From: Trogon surrucura
Taxonomy: Eukaryota > Chordata > Aves > Trogoniformes > Trogonidae
Assembly: GCA_020746105.1 (NCBI GenBank)
Contig: CM036618.1
Location: forward strand, 46,530,514-46,594,513
DNA length: 64,000 nucleotides
Reading direction: 5' to 3'
In this document: piece after piece, positions 13,001 to 28,000 of the stretch
How positions within the stretch are numbered: position 1 is the first letter of the stretch
Layout of the letters: each line of letters begins with the position of its first letter
The notes under the pieces: model-generated
The model's input: the letters and a program-made list of their open reading frames with translations, nothing else
The model's database searches: none
What the model was told of the DNA's origin: nothing
Made by a program: the position numbers and the translations under genes

Positions 13001-16000
13001 TTTCATTTGGTCAAATTATGCCCTCCCTTATGTCTGCAAATCTGTTTTACACCTTCATTTTTCCCACTCACTCTTCACATTACCGGCTCAAATGACCAAA
13101 TTCAGCCCCATGAGTCCGACACGGGATCAAAAGGCACCATCAAGGCCCTGTATTGCATGATTATTTGTCACTGATTCAACATCCTTTCACTTTCTAGCTA
13201 AAGGCTTTCATTTTTTTCCCCATTATTTGCTTGCAACCCTTAATCCTGAAGATTTGTACCCAAGCCAATGAAATTTCATCCAAGCTGAAAAACCTCAGAC
13301 AATAACTCCCAGAAGTATAACATGTCCTGTAACAGGTTATTTCTGAAAACTCTGTATAACAATTTTATGGCAGCATTAACTCTTTGATTTCCCACGGCAC
13401 AAGAAAATAAGGGCTGTTACATTTAACGCTGAAATTCTTATTCCTCTTTTTAGTATCTAAATTTTTCAGTGTTTTCTCTCTTACAACTGCCTATGTCACA
13501 AATTTCCTCTTGGTCTAAGGTATCACAGATACCTTTAAAATGCATGCAAAATAGTCCTTTGTCCATTGTAGCATTCATTCTCACCAAATTTTACCTACTT
13601 GTTCTCTGCATACTTATTCCCTCTTTACCTTTTGGCAATAGCCTCAAAATCTCCAGTGATCAGAAGCCTATCACCCCATTTTTATACCAAGGCTCTTAAC
13701 ACCGGATGAACAGGAATGCCAGCCTTCTCTCACAAGAAAATGACAACACATTGACAATTATGGCAGGACCTGTACCTTTGCCATTCTAGAACATGATGCA
13801 ATAAGAAACTATCTAAAGAGATTTGGTGCTTTATTTCGCTTGTTCTTTGGTTTCTCTTTAAGAAAAAAAAAAGAGCAAACCACCGATTTACATAGGTAAA
13901 CAGTGGGCTAAATGGGATGACCAGATTTTTCTTTTTTTTTTTGAGACAGAACTTTTACAGAGGACCATAACATACACATTAGCTCTGTTGTTCTCACCTT
14001 CTTACTTTCTCTTAATAATCACATACTCATCATCAATTAGCAGTTTTCCTTAGTGGATTCACAGCCTCAGTTTATTTTCTCTGAGCAGGTCCAACTGGCA
14101 ATAATACAATGCCAAGTTCTTGAATAAATGTTAGCATTGTTCCATTGTTTGCTTCTTAAAAGCTCCAACAATGAGGACAGAGTAGTAGCAAGATATTGCG
14201 CAAAAATCAAGAACATACTACATTACAGTTCCTTCACAAGTTTTAGAGAAGTCTAAATCACTTCAGAGTGCTTGATCAACCTATCCTGTCTTTTTTTTGC
14301 ATCCACATACCAGTTACTACTCAGTATCTCCACACCAACTGAAGATAATAGAAGGAAAGGCAGCCTACTTTGTATAGTAAATCAAAGATCTGCATTAACA
14401 GAAGCTAATGTCCAGAAAACTGTTATTTCTAAAGATCCATTACTTCTGTAGCTCTAATCCTCTAACTCAAATGCTGTGCTACATCTTCATTCTCTCTCTT
14501 TTACTTTTCCACCTGTGATGCACAACGTATATGGTTAAGTGGCTTCAAGTCCACAAGAAGGACAAAAGCATCCTCTCCAATTTACCTATTTAAATTTCCA
14601 GAAATTTCTCTTCCATTGTTTGTTAGCAACAGTGCCTATAGTTTATACTTATGTATATACTTATGTATAAAATGGAAGTACAATCCTAAATAAGCTCGAT
14701 TATGAATGAATGTTCTTGTCAGCTACAAGTAGACGCATGTCCATACACATGAAAGGCAGAAACAAATGTTCACAATTTAAGGGCTTGAAAATCAGGAAAT
14801 CTCCACCACCTACATTCAATTTAATTTCAAGCTCTGCTCAGCAAAGTGATAGCTTAGAAATGGCAGTTACCAATCATTTTTAGAGTATATCTCAGCTACT
14901 GCACTATTACAAGTACAACGTCTCAAACTTCAGAAGATACCTGAGTAGAATCAAGAAGACTACAACCAGTCAACGGTAGGAAAAAAAAATTATACAATCT
15001 TTACTTCTGATACAATGATCTTTCTTGGAGCTGAAAAAGCCTTGTCAATTAGAGCCAACAGTCGAGGTGAGGAGATTTATCCAAGATTTACAGAAAGACT
15101 AGTGATCTGGAAATGGAACAGATACACCCAAGGCACAGATTCAGCTCTACACAAAAGGCACTTAAAAGCAGGGCTCACCAGCTGATTTCTTCTGTTTGAA
15201 GGAACAGCTGCTTCAATACACAGAGCGACTACCACAAAGTAATAAGTTACTGAGGGGCACCACTTTCATGGCGACTGCCTGCTTACCCCACAGCAAAAGC
15301 CAAGCACTCCAGGTAGCCTACCCCTTCAGAAGCTACCCACCACTACCAAATCACCATCACACATAGTTAGCACTAGACCTTCAACACAAAGATGCATATA
15401 ATTTACCACAGAAAAGGGCAACGAGATGCAACTAACTCTGTAGAATCACAGAATGGCCTAGGTTGGAAGTGACCTTAAAGATCATCATTAAACCAACCTC
15501 CCTGCCATGGGCAGGGACACCCTTAACTAGACCAGGTTACTCAAGGCCTCATCCAACCTGGCCTTGAACATCTCCAGGGAGGGGACATCCACAACTTCTC
15601 TGGACAATTTATTCCAGAGTCTTACCACCCTCGTACTGGAGAATTTTTTTCTAAGATCCAATATAAATCTATTCTTTAACTTAAATCCATTTCCCCTTGT
15701 CCTATTGGTGGACGCTCTTGTAAAAAGTCCCTCCCCAGCCTTCCTGTAGGTTCCCTTCAGATATTGGAAGGCACTTATAAGGTCCCCCTGGAGTCTTCTC
15801 TTCCCCAGGCTGAACAATCCCAGCTCTCTCAGCCTGTCCTCCCAGCAGAGGTGCTCCAGTTCCTGGATCATCCTTGTGGCCCTCCTCTGAACTCGTTCCA
15901 ACAGATCTATGTCCCTTTTACAGTGGGGATACCAGAACTGGACACAGTATTCGAGGTGAGGTCACACAAGAGCAGAGTAAAGGGGGAGAATCACCTCTCT

Positions 16001-19000
16001 TGACCTGCTGGCTACGCTTCTCCTGATACATCCCAGGATGGGGTTGGCCTTCTGGGCTGCATGAGCGCACTGCCGGCTCATGTTGAGCTTCTCATCTATC
16101 AACACCCCAAGTCCCTCTCTTCAGGGCTACTCTCAACCCACTCTGTGCCCAGTTTGTATTTGTGCCCGGGATTGGCCCAACCCAGGTGCAGGACCTTGCA
16201 TTTTGACTTGTTGAAGCTCATGCAGTTTGCACTGGCCCATTTCTCAAGCTTATCAAGGTCCCTCTGGATGGCATCCCTTCCCTCAAGGGAGTTCACCACA
16301 CAGTTTGGTGTCATTGGCAGACTTGCTGAGGGTGCATTCAGCACTGTTGTCCATGTCACTGACAAAGATGTTGAATGCATGTTAGGTGTGAGTTCCTTAT
16401 AAATGAAATAAGGTAGTATAACTTCAGATGCTTCTCGGGCATCTAGTAGACAGAAGCTACTATTCCAGCTTCAGTTCTTCTCTGACACTACAGCCTAACA
16501 CCCCACACCACACAGTGTCATAATATCACTTCTAAGCACAAAAATCATACGTAGAAGTAACACACAAGCAAAATCATCTTAAAATGTTTAATCTGAAACT
16601 AAAAACTAGAGAAAAAAATTGCAGAGACGTGAGTTTTTTGCCCCCATTTTGGAGCTCTGCGAAGCAGTACCTTTTGCAACAACAGAAACACAAGTATGAA
16701 AGCTTCTCTGTAAATCAGAGTAACAAAGCCACATTTAGCTAGTAAGAAGGAATGGGATTGCTTCCGATTCAAACTGCTGTATTAAGATACAACATTTGTA
16801 AAACGTAGTAAACTACAACAGTCTGCTGTAGCATGTAAACTCATTCAATTTTTGATAGAAAATGTGTTGCAGCAAACAATAATAACCCTGACTCAGGCAG
16901 TTGAGTAACTGTACGAAGAAGAAATTTTTACACCGTAAATTAAAAAGTATTTTTAAAAAGTCATGTTCCATGTGTCAAATATTGCTAATATACAAAGACA
17001 GTAGGAATCTAGTAATTAGCAAGTCATTCTAAAGGAGAGAATGTTGAGAATTACAGTAACATACGAAACATTATAATTTCCCAATTACATTGTCAAATAC
17101 AGTCTGTCTGGAGTACACTTCAAAACAAGAGAAAAGCTTTCACATGTGTGATTTCACTACATCGTTTAAAGGACTGGTAAAAAGTCACCAACCTTCCATG
17201 CAACTTAAAACACACGGGCTTTTAAATTATCTTTGTTAAATACAAAAGCTATTTTGAAAATAGAAAAATTTCATGGGTTTTGAAACATTCTTCGAATTTT
17301 CTTAACTTACCTTTGAATTTACATGCAAAATTCTAATTAATTTCTTCACTAATGAAAAAAAATAGAACTCTACCAGGACTGAAAGCATTTATTGCAAAGA
17401 TTAAAAAGACTTTCCTACCTCCACTTTTGTTCGATAGAGAATGAGACGCTTTAGGCTGCCCACTTTGGCTATGTGGTTGAAAGCCTGAGGTGGTATTTTA
17501 TCACATGATGAGAGATTTAATTCCTGAAGATTTGGACACATTTCAGTAATGACCTCCAAGCACGTTTCATTGAGGAAATGGCCACAAGACAACTCAAGAC
17601 GTACTAGTTCAGAGCCACAAACTTTCAAGAACCTGTAAAAAACATATTTTAAGTCAAAAATAAACATACTTCCAGGTGAGAGTCTGAATACTGTCAAAAC
17701 ATTAATCACATACACCAGAGAGTAGTTCCTCTCAACAATGAAAAGCCTAGAGACCACAGCTCTTACATCACCTCAGTTACTAAAAGGAAACAAGATCAGG
17801 TTAAAATAAATTAATGATAACCACTCTGAAGAAGTTACTTCTGCATCAATCTGTACAAATCTAGAAGAGACCAAACCAATTATGTGTTGAGTTAGAGAGT
17901 AATATTTAAAAAAGAACCCAAAAACCAAAAAAAACCCAAACTCAGAACAGTCTGAGAGTCAAGGCTGTTGCATCAACATTAACCCGATACTGTACCTCAC
18001 CTAGATATTATACAATCTTTTGTGCAAAGGAATATTTGACTACATTTTAAGAAACACAGACACCTATATAATGCCATACATGGCATAAGGAGGCTAATGT
18101 CACTAAAGCAGTCTTAAAAAGCAATTCTACTTTGAGAATGAATTGCGAAAGAATCATTGGGGGTAAGAATAGTATAGAGAGGGCTTTTTATTACATTAGC
18201 ATTAGTCTTGAAAACTCTGTTTCAGTCTAGAAAGCTGGGGCCTGCTTCATTCTTGCCATTTACTCCAAGACAATGGAGCAAAGCACAGCACAGATAATGT
18301 CTGAAATGCTTTTAAACATTCCCCAAAGCCGATTCTGACAATGGCCTACAAGTCTCCACCAATAATTTTGTACTTCTCTTTATCTCAGAAATATCTGCAA
18401 ATGTAAAAATGAGGTTAAACAAATGCTTTTCAATGCATGAAATATTCATGAGATGTATTTTAAGACTTGTAGAAAAACATCTCATTCCTTTCACTAACAA
18501 ATAAGTAAAAATTGGCACTTTGTAGCTGTTATAGAACACAGAGATTCTTAAGGACTATTTCACATAACTTTCACTGGAATTATAAAAATTTAAGATATTA
18601 GAAGACAAAATATCCAAAACTTAGAAACTTTGGTCTTTGCATGAATTAAACTTTTTTTTAGAGATCTGGTTTCAGAAATCCAATCTCTGTTGTATCTAAT
18701 CCAAGCTTTAAGTAAAACACATAAGCTTATGTCCCTTTTTACTGTGAAGGTAACGTCCAGAGCTTAAATCAATCACCGAGCTTGTAAGTTGAATATTTAA
18801 TAGAGGAAGCAAACCCCACATTTGCCATGACTTCGTTATAGTTTATTTTAATAGTTTCTTCAGTAAGAAAACTAAGCTGCTAACCTACGGGCTGCAGCGA
18901 GTTCCCTTTGTTACTTCCTAGAATAGCGGAGCCACTTGTGAGAAAGCATGATTTAATTCTCATAATAATTACTCTGATCTGATCTATTATCAGTTGAATC

Positions 19001-22000
19001 CTACAAAAAACTTCATGCAGACAAAGCAGCTTTAGCTTCTGACAGTTTCACTGCAAAGTTGATATTTCTCGGGTTTAACTGACAAACTAGAAATATCCGT
19101 CTTTCAAGATCCAAGTTTTCAACCCTTCTCCTTTCCTTATTTTTTCATTAGTCATAAGTCATGTTTGTCATTCATCATCACCTTTCTCTATTCCTTTTAT
19201 CTTGCGCATTAAGCAGCCTTAGCGTGATTATGCAGATCCTATGCAGTACAGAGAGAAAGGAGATTTCAGGGTGCCATCTCCATCCCTCAAGGTTTCCAAG
19301 AGTCACCTGAAACCTTGACTGACCTGATCTAGCGTTGGGGACACTGGCACTTCAAGCGGGAGCTTGGAGTAGATGACCTTCAGAGGTCCCTAACATCCAG
19401 CATTTCTATGAGCCTATGCAGACAGAGAGAGGGTCTGAGACATGAAAGGGGAGACATAAGCTCCAGAGCCACAGGGGTTCTGCCAAGCACAGGCTTCAAA
19501 TCTACTCTTCTACTATTCTTGTCTAACTCTGTAGTCTCTCTTCAGAATCTATTTTAGCCTGTAAAAAAAATAAAGAGTTTAATCAAACACCAAGCACATA
19601 TTTTCTGCTTTCATACTGGATACAGTCAATTTACTTAGACTGGCAAGCTTTCTTACGGGAGTGTCTGAGCTGAAATGACACGACAATTCACAACAACTAT
19701 CACCATGTATTTAAACATTAAACTGCTATTTTAGAATAGCAATAGAGTTCAACACTGCTATGGTGAAACACAGGACAGGAACCTCCTGGAAATCAGAGCA
19801 GAGACATATAGATTCATTGCTGATTATCAATTAGCCAATTCCTCTATTTAATGAGTGCTTTAACAACACATTCACACAGCTCCTTTCATCAATAAATTAT
19901 CAGGTTTGTTTGAATGGTGATATTTTCCATAAAACCTTGTCAATCGCCACTTACTATACCTCTAGCTTTTAATTTGCTAACAGATAAATATTTTATGAAT
20001 TACTCCATTACAATAACGGATGTTAGGTTAACTGCCATATAATTTAACGGGGCTTGGCTGTTATAAATGTCAGTACAGATCAACACTTTTTTCCTTCTAG
20101 GTCTATTAAAAGTTAACATTACCAGGTCAGGGAAACACTCAGTTAACCCCATAGACTTGGGAAGAAAAACTCCAGGCTCACCAGCTTGAGGACCTATTAT
20201 CCTCATAACATTTCATTTAAATTCATTATGCTCGAAACACACAGGCAGAGCAAACACAATGATTGAAAAGAGCATCGCACTTCATGGCTTCACTGCCTTT
20301 TTGGAAAAGGTTGTTTAGGAGACACTAAAGAGAAAGGCAAAAAGGATAAGGGACATGCAGCAGGGTACAAGAACAAGCTAAAAGGCATGAAGTAAAGCGA
20401 CAAACAGAAACAGGAGGAGGAATTCGAGCAAGTTGCCAACTAGCACAGGGCAGAGAACATAAGGCAGAACTGCAGAGTTCTCCTAAGGATCAAGACACCC
20501 CAATCTTTGCACTAAAAAGGCTGCTCAGGACAGAGGGTTTTGCTGAAGTCTTTCTACATGGAACTCCAAAGCCACATGGCAAGGTAGAACAGGGGTTCTC
20601 ATGTTTTCAGAACACATGTGGCACGGACTTCACACCCCTGTGCCTCGATCTGATTTAGTTCATTTGCAAACAAACAACCCCCAAAAAAACATTTTCTACT
20701 TAAATCAACTTTTCTTCATGTACCTCTCCTTTAATCACTGACTGACTGGTTCCTGTTTTCAGTCTCTCCTCCTTTCTGCAGTCATCCATCCCTTTAGTCT
20801 TGCTTTTATTATCAGTATTTTATATACACAATTTCTGAATTGATTTCCCTTCATCCCTTCATGTTTGTTAGAAATATGACTGACTAAGTAACCTAGAATA
20901 ATACGAACGTGTACATTTAGTGTGCTAGACACCGGACTGCAACTTTCCTTTTAAGTTTATCCTCATTCTAGACTGCAGTATTTCAGGCTTTTGTTTGATT
21001 GTGGGTTTTGTGGTTTAGTTGGGGTTTTTTTTTGGCGGGGGGGAGGGCTGGTTTTGTTTGTTTGGGATTGTTTTGGTTTTTAATTTTAAAAAAATTGCTT
21101 TCCATCACTTTCTGCCTGTTGCTCATTTTCCCCCCTCATGAGCTTCCGCTTTTGGGAAGTTGGTCAGTCCTAGGGAAATCCTTCCGAAATACATCAAATA
21201 CATCTACTAGCAGTTCAGCCACTACTTGCTTATGCTGCTGTTAAACCCAGCACGATCCTGGGGTCACTTTCTCTATTAGCAACTTCCAGTCTTGTAACTG
21301 ATGTTTGTCTCATAAGCATATCCCATGAGTCAAAGATGATTAAAATTAAAAAAAAACAAATTAAAATCCCAAAGTACAAGAGATGGCACCCTTCATGTCA
21401 GAACTGACTACATGAGACCTCCCAAACAAAATTCTCAAAATACCTTTAGACACGTACTTATCAGGGTACTGAACACATCGCGTTTGCTCCAAAGACTTCT
21501 AATAGAACTGAAGTGAATCCAAAACCTACGCTTCACTGTTAGCATAATGATCCTCACTTACTCAATATCCCGTGGTTCAAAGTTACTTAAAACTCTACAA
21601 CAAGCACGGATCACAGACCATTTCTCTCTCATCTACTCACCCTTCCTAAACACAGATAGATGCCTGGTTTTATATTTCTTTAGTACAATTATCTCAACAG
21701 GTTTCAATCATGCTGATTTTACCAAATCTATTTTCAACAGACAAGAATAATGTCAAAAAACCAGTTGAGATTTTATTCCTTCTAATTTCACTTCCAAGAT
21801 CTTGAGGTCTTCTCTTTTTTACTGTAATCCTATCTTTAAGATTACTCACACAAATTCGGCAGAGGACTTCATAAACCCAACCTGTCTTGCAGTTAGCCCA
21901 ATGACTTACAGAATTACATTTTAATATACTTCTTAAAGTCATGTTCGGATATTTTAATATTCACAGTGGTGCTTTTTCTTTCAGGATTGCTGGGTTACAC

Positions 22001-25000
22001 AACAGTAGCAGCACCTAGTACAGATAATTGTAATAGAAGTGTTAAAACTGGTATGACTGGAGGGCAAACACATACATACAGGTGTAGAAGCACAAGAAAG
22101 AACAAATGTCAGTACAAGGGCTGACAAGAGCTGCGCGTGTTGGTGGGTCGAAGTCAGATTAGCAGGTCATTAAGATCCATGAATTTAGCTACATGTGGTT
22201 TCTCAGGACATGCAGATTAAGAAATGAAGGACAGAGGTGGCACAGGATGGTAAGACCACACTAGACAAACTGCTTTGGACACATGTCTCTGCTGTCTTGG
22301 TGCATGTGAGTATACATGCTTGAGAGTGAGATATAATGAGGGTAAGTCTTGTGAATAGAGGCTTAGGGAGTTGGGGCTGTTCAGCCTGGAGAAGAGGAGG
22401 CTGAGGGGAGGCCTTATTGCCCTCTACAACTCCCTGAAAGGCAGCTGTAGTGAGACGGGTGTTGGCCTCTTCTCCCTAGCGAATAGCGATAGGACAAGAG
22501 GGAACGGGTTCAAGTTCCGCCAGGGGAAGTTTAGATTGGAGATTAGGAAAAACTTCTTCACCAAAAGGGTGGTGAAGCACTGGAATGGGTTGCCAAAGGA
22601 GGTGGTGGAGTCACCATCCCTGGACATGTTTAAAAAACGGTTGAATGTGGCACTTCGGGAGATGGTTTAGTGTTAGGGTGGTGTAGGGCTGTAGGTTGGA
22701 CTTGATCTTAAAGGTCCTTGCCAACCTTTTTGATTCTATGATTCTAATAAAATAATTTCATCTTTAAAATGAAGTCACCTTCCCTCCCTCCAAGATATTC
22801 TAATTGTTGCGATGCTATTTTCTACTCTAGCATGTATTACACTTCTATTTGTCAGCAAACCTTAAAACATTGCATGCAAGTAGGGAGAATATTAAGTACC
22901 GAATCTTGTGCTTTTCTCAGTACAGATTAAACCATTTCAATGCAAACATGCAAAACAACCATTATTTATTAATATCAACTACAGCAACCATAGCTTTTAC
23001 TAAAAATCTGTGGAAATTAAAGCAAGTGACAGACATGATCTTTAAATTGCAAATCCCTCTGCAGCCACACATAACTCCTATTTTCTGTGACTTTGATGTA
23101 CATTTAAGTAATTTCTCTGACCTTCATATAAACTTCCTGTTAGCCTGACTCCTAGCAAAGCCTCACCAACTTAAGCATAGTTAAAACAAACCTCTCTCAA
23201 CAGCAACTAAAGCCTTCAAACATTAACAACAGAACTGTTACAGAAATATTCTGGATGTGATTCATATTCCAACATGAAAACAACGCATCACAAACCTGAA
23301 AATAAAACACTACTAATTCACAGTAAAAAAAAATGTTAGAATAAAAAAACCCCAATATCTCAGATACTTAGAGCAAAAGAGTTTAAACGAGCTAATGACA
23401 TTACCAGCGATGCAAAGCCATCTGCATTCAGAACGTCCTTTTTGAACCGTCATCGTTATTGAACTGTTTAAATCTCAGAGCATTTATTCAGCTTCTCGGT
23501 ATTTGGGAAACCTCCAGTCAACTTGCCTCACTTTTCCTATACAGGTCTCACCCTCCCACACTGATATTCCCCGGGCACGCGGAAATTCATCATCCCTCTA
23601 ATGCCAAGGGAAGTGCAGTGCTGCTTATGCAATGCTCACTGAAATCTTTGCTGTCCCTTTGCATTGCAGACACTTGAGACTGCTGAGATACTCATTTCAT
23701 TTGTCTCTGGCTTTTTATGTATACTTTTAGTTCAAACTAAATGACAAAGTTTAGTTAATTTATATTACATGCTGAAATGAAAAATTTATGATAGCCATTC
23801 TTAGCCCTGAGGAGTAGGTGTTATCAATAAGTTAAAATACCTTCAGCTTTGCCTCAGGATGTTCATATGCCTGAAGCATTCTATCTTCTCATGATAATGC
23901 AGTATTTGCTTCAGTTACATTTCTTACAATTACTCTTTAAAAAATACTTTTACTTCAATACATTTTTGCATGAAAATATATATTTTCAATAATTTCTAGC
24001 AATCATGTCTACATAAGCCATTTAAAGTAACATACAAATTTACACAAGCTACTTATTTTAAGACTGTCAAAAGATAAAAATATTTTTGAAAGGTATTTGC
24101 CAAAATAAAATTGGAGCAAAAGTAGCATTTAAACATGCCCTGACTTGCAGAAATCGTAACCTAAACTGTACAGTTATAAGAACGAAAATAACTCTACCAG
24201 TTTTGAATTCAATGACAACCATGACACCAAATGCTAAGAAAAGTGCAAAAATAAAACAAAACAAAAAACAGGTCCTGTGAAAGTGAAAAGCTCTTATTTA
24301 TGAGGATAAGGTACTATGGTTTTAGCATTTTGCTGTTTCTACACCGCAGCAATTTGGAGTGTTTGTGAAGCTATCTGCAAACACTACAAATTCATTTAGT
24401 GAATAATATTTTTCCTCCTTGAATTGACGAATATAGGTTGGCCTTCTAAACACACCATAACGGATTCCTTCAGATTCTAAGAACACTTAGGCAGAATTCT
24501 TTAGAACTCCAAGTAATTGGCTTGACAGCCATTTCTGGTCACTTACACAGCAACTTACCTGAAATTTATAAACCTGAGGTATTGGAAAAAATAATTTAGG
24601 CTCATCTTCTACTAAATCTGGGGTTACAATAAGAAATTTGCACCGATTATAATCATAATATTTAAACCAAAATAAAAGATGCAGCTCAGTACTCTATCAA
24701 CACACCTCATTGCCTCATTTAAAAATTTCCTTTGTAGAAAGAAACAAAAAAGATAATAAGAGAGGTAGCCAGAGAGATTTTACACTAATATATGTGGTGC
24801 TACATATTTTCTACTGTTATGTACAGAGACAGACAGAAATACATCAGTATTTCATTTCTGCAGAAGACAATTGCAGTTTGAAAATCTGAAGAAGTTTTTA
24901 GTAGCCGTTAACAAGCGGCAGGTAACTGATAAAAGCAGCAATGCACTCCCCCGAGCAAACTATGAAACTCCTCAGCCATACTCTTATTCTGAAGAATAAA

Positions 25001-28000
25001 CTGAAAAGAAAACTTAAGTGCGAAACAGATTTCTTAGGAATGCCAAAGTACTTCCATTTTTTGGAAACTCTGTTTTGCATAGTATCTCCCAAAAGTCAGG
25101 CCGGGTGAGGAATATCCAGAAGTTCAAAAGGGACCCCATGACTGTATGTCCTGGATGCTGTAATACCCACGTGGTGGTGGTATCTTCATGACAACAGGCA
25201 ACAGCACTAAGACATAACTCGACAGATTTCTTCTTTGAGGAACAGTATCTCTTACCAGGAAGCTACTTTTTTGAAAGAAAGTTATATTAAAGATTTTGAA
25301 AAGCAAGTGTTGTTCTACTAAGTCTCCTATATTAATAGATACTTCCATAGCAAACAAGCAGCAGGTTTTCCGTTCCTGGAGGCCAACAAATTTCACAAAT
25401 GTTCCGATGAAGAATGTCAAAAGGAAAATTTTTGTTTGGCAATTTTACTAGGAAAAAAGCACTTCCCAAAACAGAGTTGCAAAATTATTTCTGTATTAGG
25501 AAACAGAAAACTTTCAAAACTCGACCTAGTTACAGTGGAGAATTTTTGATTCTGAACTGAAAATTCTGAGAAGCCACATCTGAAAACTACTTAGCTTACA
25601 ATTTTGTTTCAAAATTTTATGGCTGAACTGCATCTTTCATTCCCAGACTGGGTGTATCTCTTTCAAGAAATACTTTTTCCTAGGAATAGATAACTTCACA
25701 ATTGTGTCACTGTCCAAGAACACTCCCCCCCTTGTTACAAATAAACATGAACTATTAAATTGACCATTTTTATTCACAGATTAATAGTCAAACAGTGAAT
25801 ATTTATTATTTTAGAAATGCCGACTACACGTAAGTGCTGTACATAGTTCAGCACTGCAGGAAAAAAAAAGGTAACTAGCAATACAGTAATTTTCAACTAA
25901 GAGGAAGTCAGAAATGCCAGAACGTCAAAGTTTATAATACTCTGATTTTGGACATTCATTTCTTTCAAGACTACAAAAAATTTTAGTAGTACTGCATGTT
26001 CAGAAAAAAAATAATGAAAATTTTAAAAAAATTGCCATGAAGATTTAAGAGCTAAGCATCAGAAAGCAAGCACTTCATGATTTCAGACTTGAATTCTCAA
26101 TTAAAACTTGCATATTTATCCTCTGCATAATGTATGTAATATGAAATCCAAATTTAGGGGAAACATCTGCACCCTATTCAACAACTGACGTCTGTCTCCT
26201 TTTTCTACCAGCAAGCACAAATGAACATAGGGCTCTTGGATTATACTGGAAGGTCAAGGAAAAAAGGAAGCAACATTCTCATCTTGACAAACTATTTCTT
26301 CAAATTACTTTACTTCCCCAGGGAAGGCACCCAAGCACCAAAGGAAAGAAAATGTTTGAATACTTGATTTAACCTTTTTATTCAGAAAACAAATGAGAGT
26401 TAGGACAATTTTTTTTAGATATATTTAATATTTCTGTTTCTTATCAGTCAAGTTCTGCTTTCACCTGCCATTGCCGATTACCTCTTAGTTGAAGCAGCAA
26501 TTTTTGCTTAAATGAAATGCATTGATAAATGGTGCTTAACTAATGCAAACGAGCAAAGAAGCAAGAAATGATATGTTAAGAAAGCAGAGAACACGGTTGT
26601 TATACAGAGAAGAATCTCTGCAAATTTGCTATTTTAATGACCTACAGCACAGTCGTATTTTCAGCTCGGTGGAAGATGCACATGCAAACCCACTGTTTCC
26701 CAACAGAGCTAATGCTTTAAATCATTTTTATGAAAATATTTGCATTTACATTGCACTCCAGTGATTACTTGGGGCCCATACCTTGTAAGCATGCACCGTA
26801 ATCAGTTTATTACCGCAGCCACTCTAATATAGCCCTACTGATGACTCATCTGCACAAAGAACAACTGCAAACGTTTTCTTCAGGAGACCGACTTCTGACA
26901 GCTTGGTTCTAGCGGAGTCTTTCAGAAGCCCGGGAGAAAGCAAAGCACCAGCTCCCCCTGGAAGAAGCCTTTCAGTCACAGGCAGTTTGGCACATGCAGG
27001 CTCTACGTATCGAAACGGACTTCTGCTGCCGTATCTAGTACCTCTTACTGTTTTCACTGTTGTTTTTTTCTCTTTGTCATAACAATAAATATATAAATAA
27101 TAAATCAAAGAAAGATCCTGTCTTTTAATAAGGTTTCCAATACTTAATGAAACTACTGCTCAGCAGCTCTGCAAAGCGAGCTGTCAAAATACTTCCGTAC
27201 GTTTAAGCACTGACCTGCTAAATCCAGAAACAGAGATGGCTCCCCTGTTTCCAGTCCAAGACAAATTCAGCCACTGGATCAGAGTGCAGCGCGACTGTAG
27301 GTATTCCAGAGACGTATCATTAATCCTTGCCCAGTAAGGTTGTAAACTGAGATGAATGTACTGTAGCGGATCACAGCAATGTTGATACAGTAGCTTACAA
27401 GTTTGCGCTAGTCTACATAGGTCTGGTACTGTAAGGTGACTCAAAATCAACTGGATGAGCTATATTAAAAACAGAAAAAAAGTCACAGATGGTCATACAG
27501 CACTTGAAATGTTAGGGGAAAATTGCAAAGCAATAGAAAAAGATGTTCCAACTTCAAAGAAAAATAAAACCTTTTACTTAAAAGTAATATCTCAAATAAA
27601 TTGATTAACTATTAAATAGGACCCCACTGCCTTCGCAATTTGACAACATATTAAACAAGAAAGGAAAAAGCAGATCAGCATAAGAAAGTGCCAGGAAGCT
27701 TTCAAATTAGAACTTTCTTTACCCATGCTAATTTAAACAGTGATATATATGTAAACACTATGTTTACATATTTCCTTTCACAATGTCTGCACTGTCATTG
27801 ATCAGAACACTGACTTGGCATCCTCCTTCTTCTCTGGATTCGGTTTTTAAGATGGCAGCACACTTGCAGAGCACATGGAAAAAACAACAGCCTCTCCCAG
27901 TTTCCCCATATGCTGAACTGATTTCAGGTGTATTCCTCTGCTCTCTGCTGTAAAATCAGTGGTTTGTCTTCTACCTTGTATCTTCTCCCACCCATGCTGG

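Larger units (their letters stand above)
1061..17418 (-). other. FBXL4: FBXL4 intron 4-5 (16.4 kb), repeat-rich
   Basis: This is the largest intron in the window. It holds five CR1 copies or pieces and one LTR fragment, listed separately. Between them the sequence is AT-rich and unique as far as I can tell (about 1.06-2.88, 5.2-7.97, 8.61-11.8, 12.53-15.44 and 16.38-17.42 kb). Open frames there, such as 5507-5890, resemble no known protein. Confidence 0.85.
17633..27214 (-). other. FBXL4: FBXL4 intron 3-4 (9.6 kb)
   Basis: The intron contains two plus-strand CR1 fragments (19.3 and 22.4-22.7 kb), antisense to the gene, and a G/T-rich tract near 21000-21090. The rest is AT-rich with no recognisable gene or repeat. 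Confidence 0.85.
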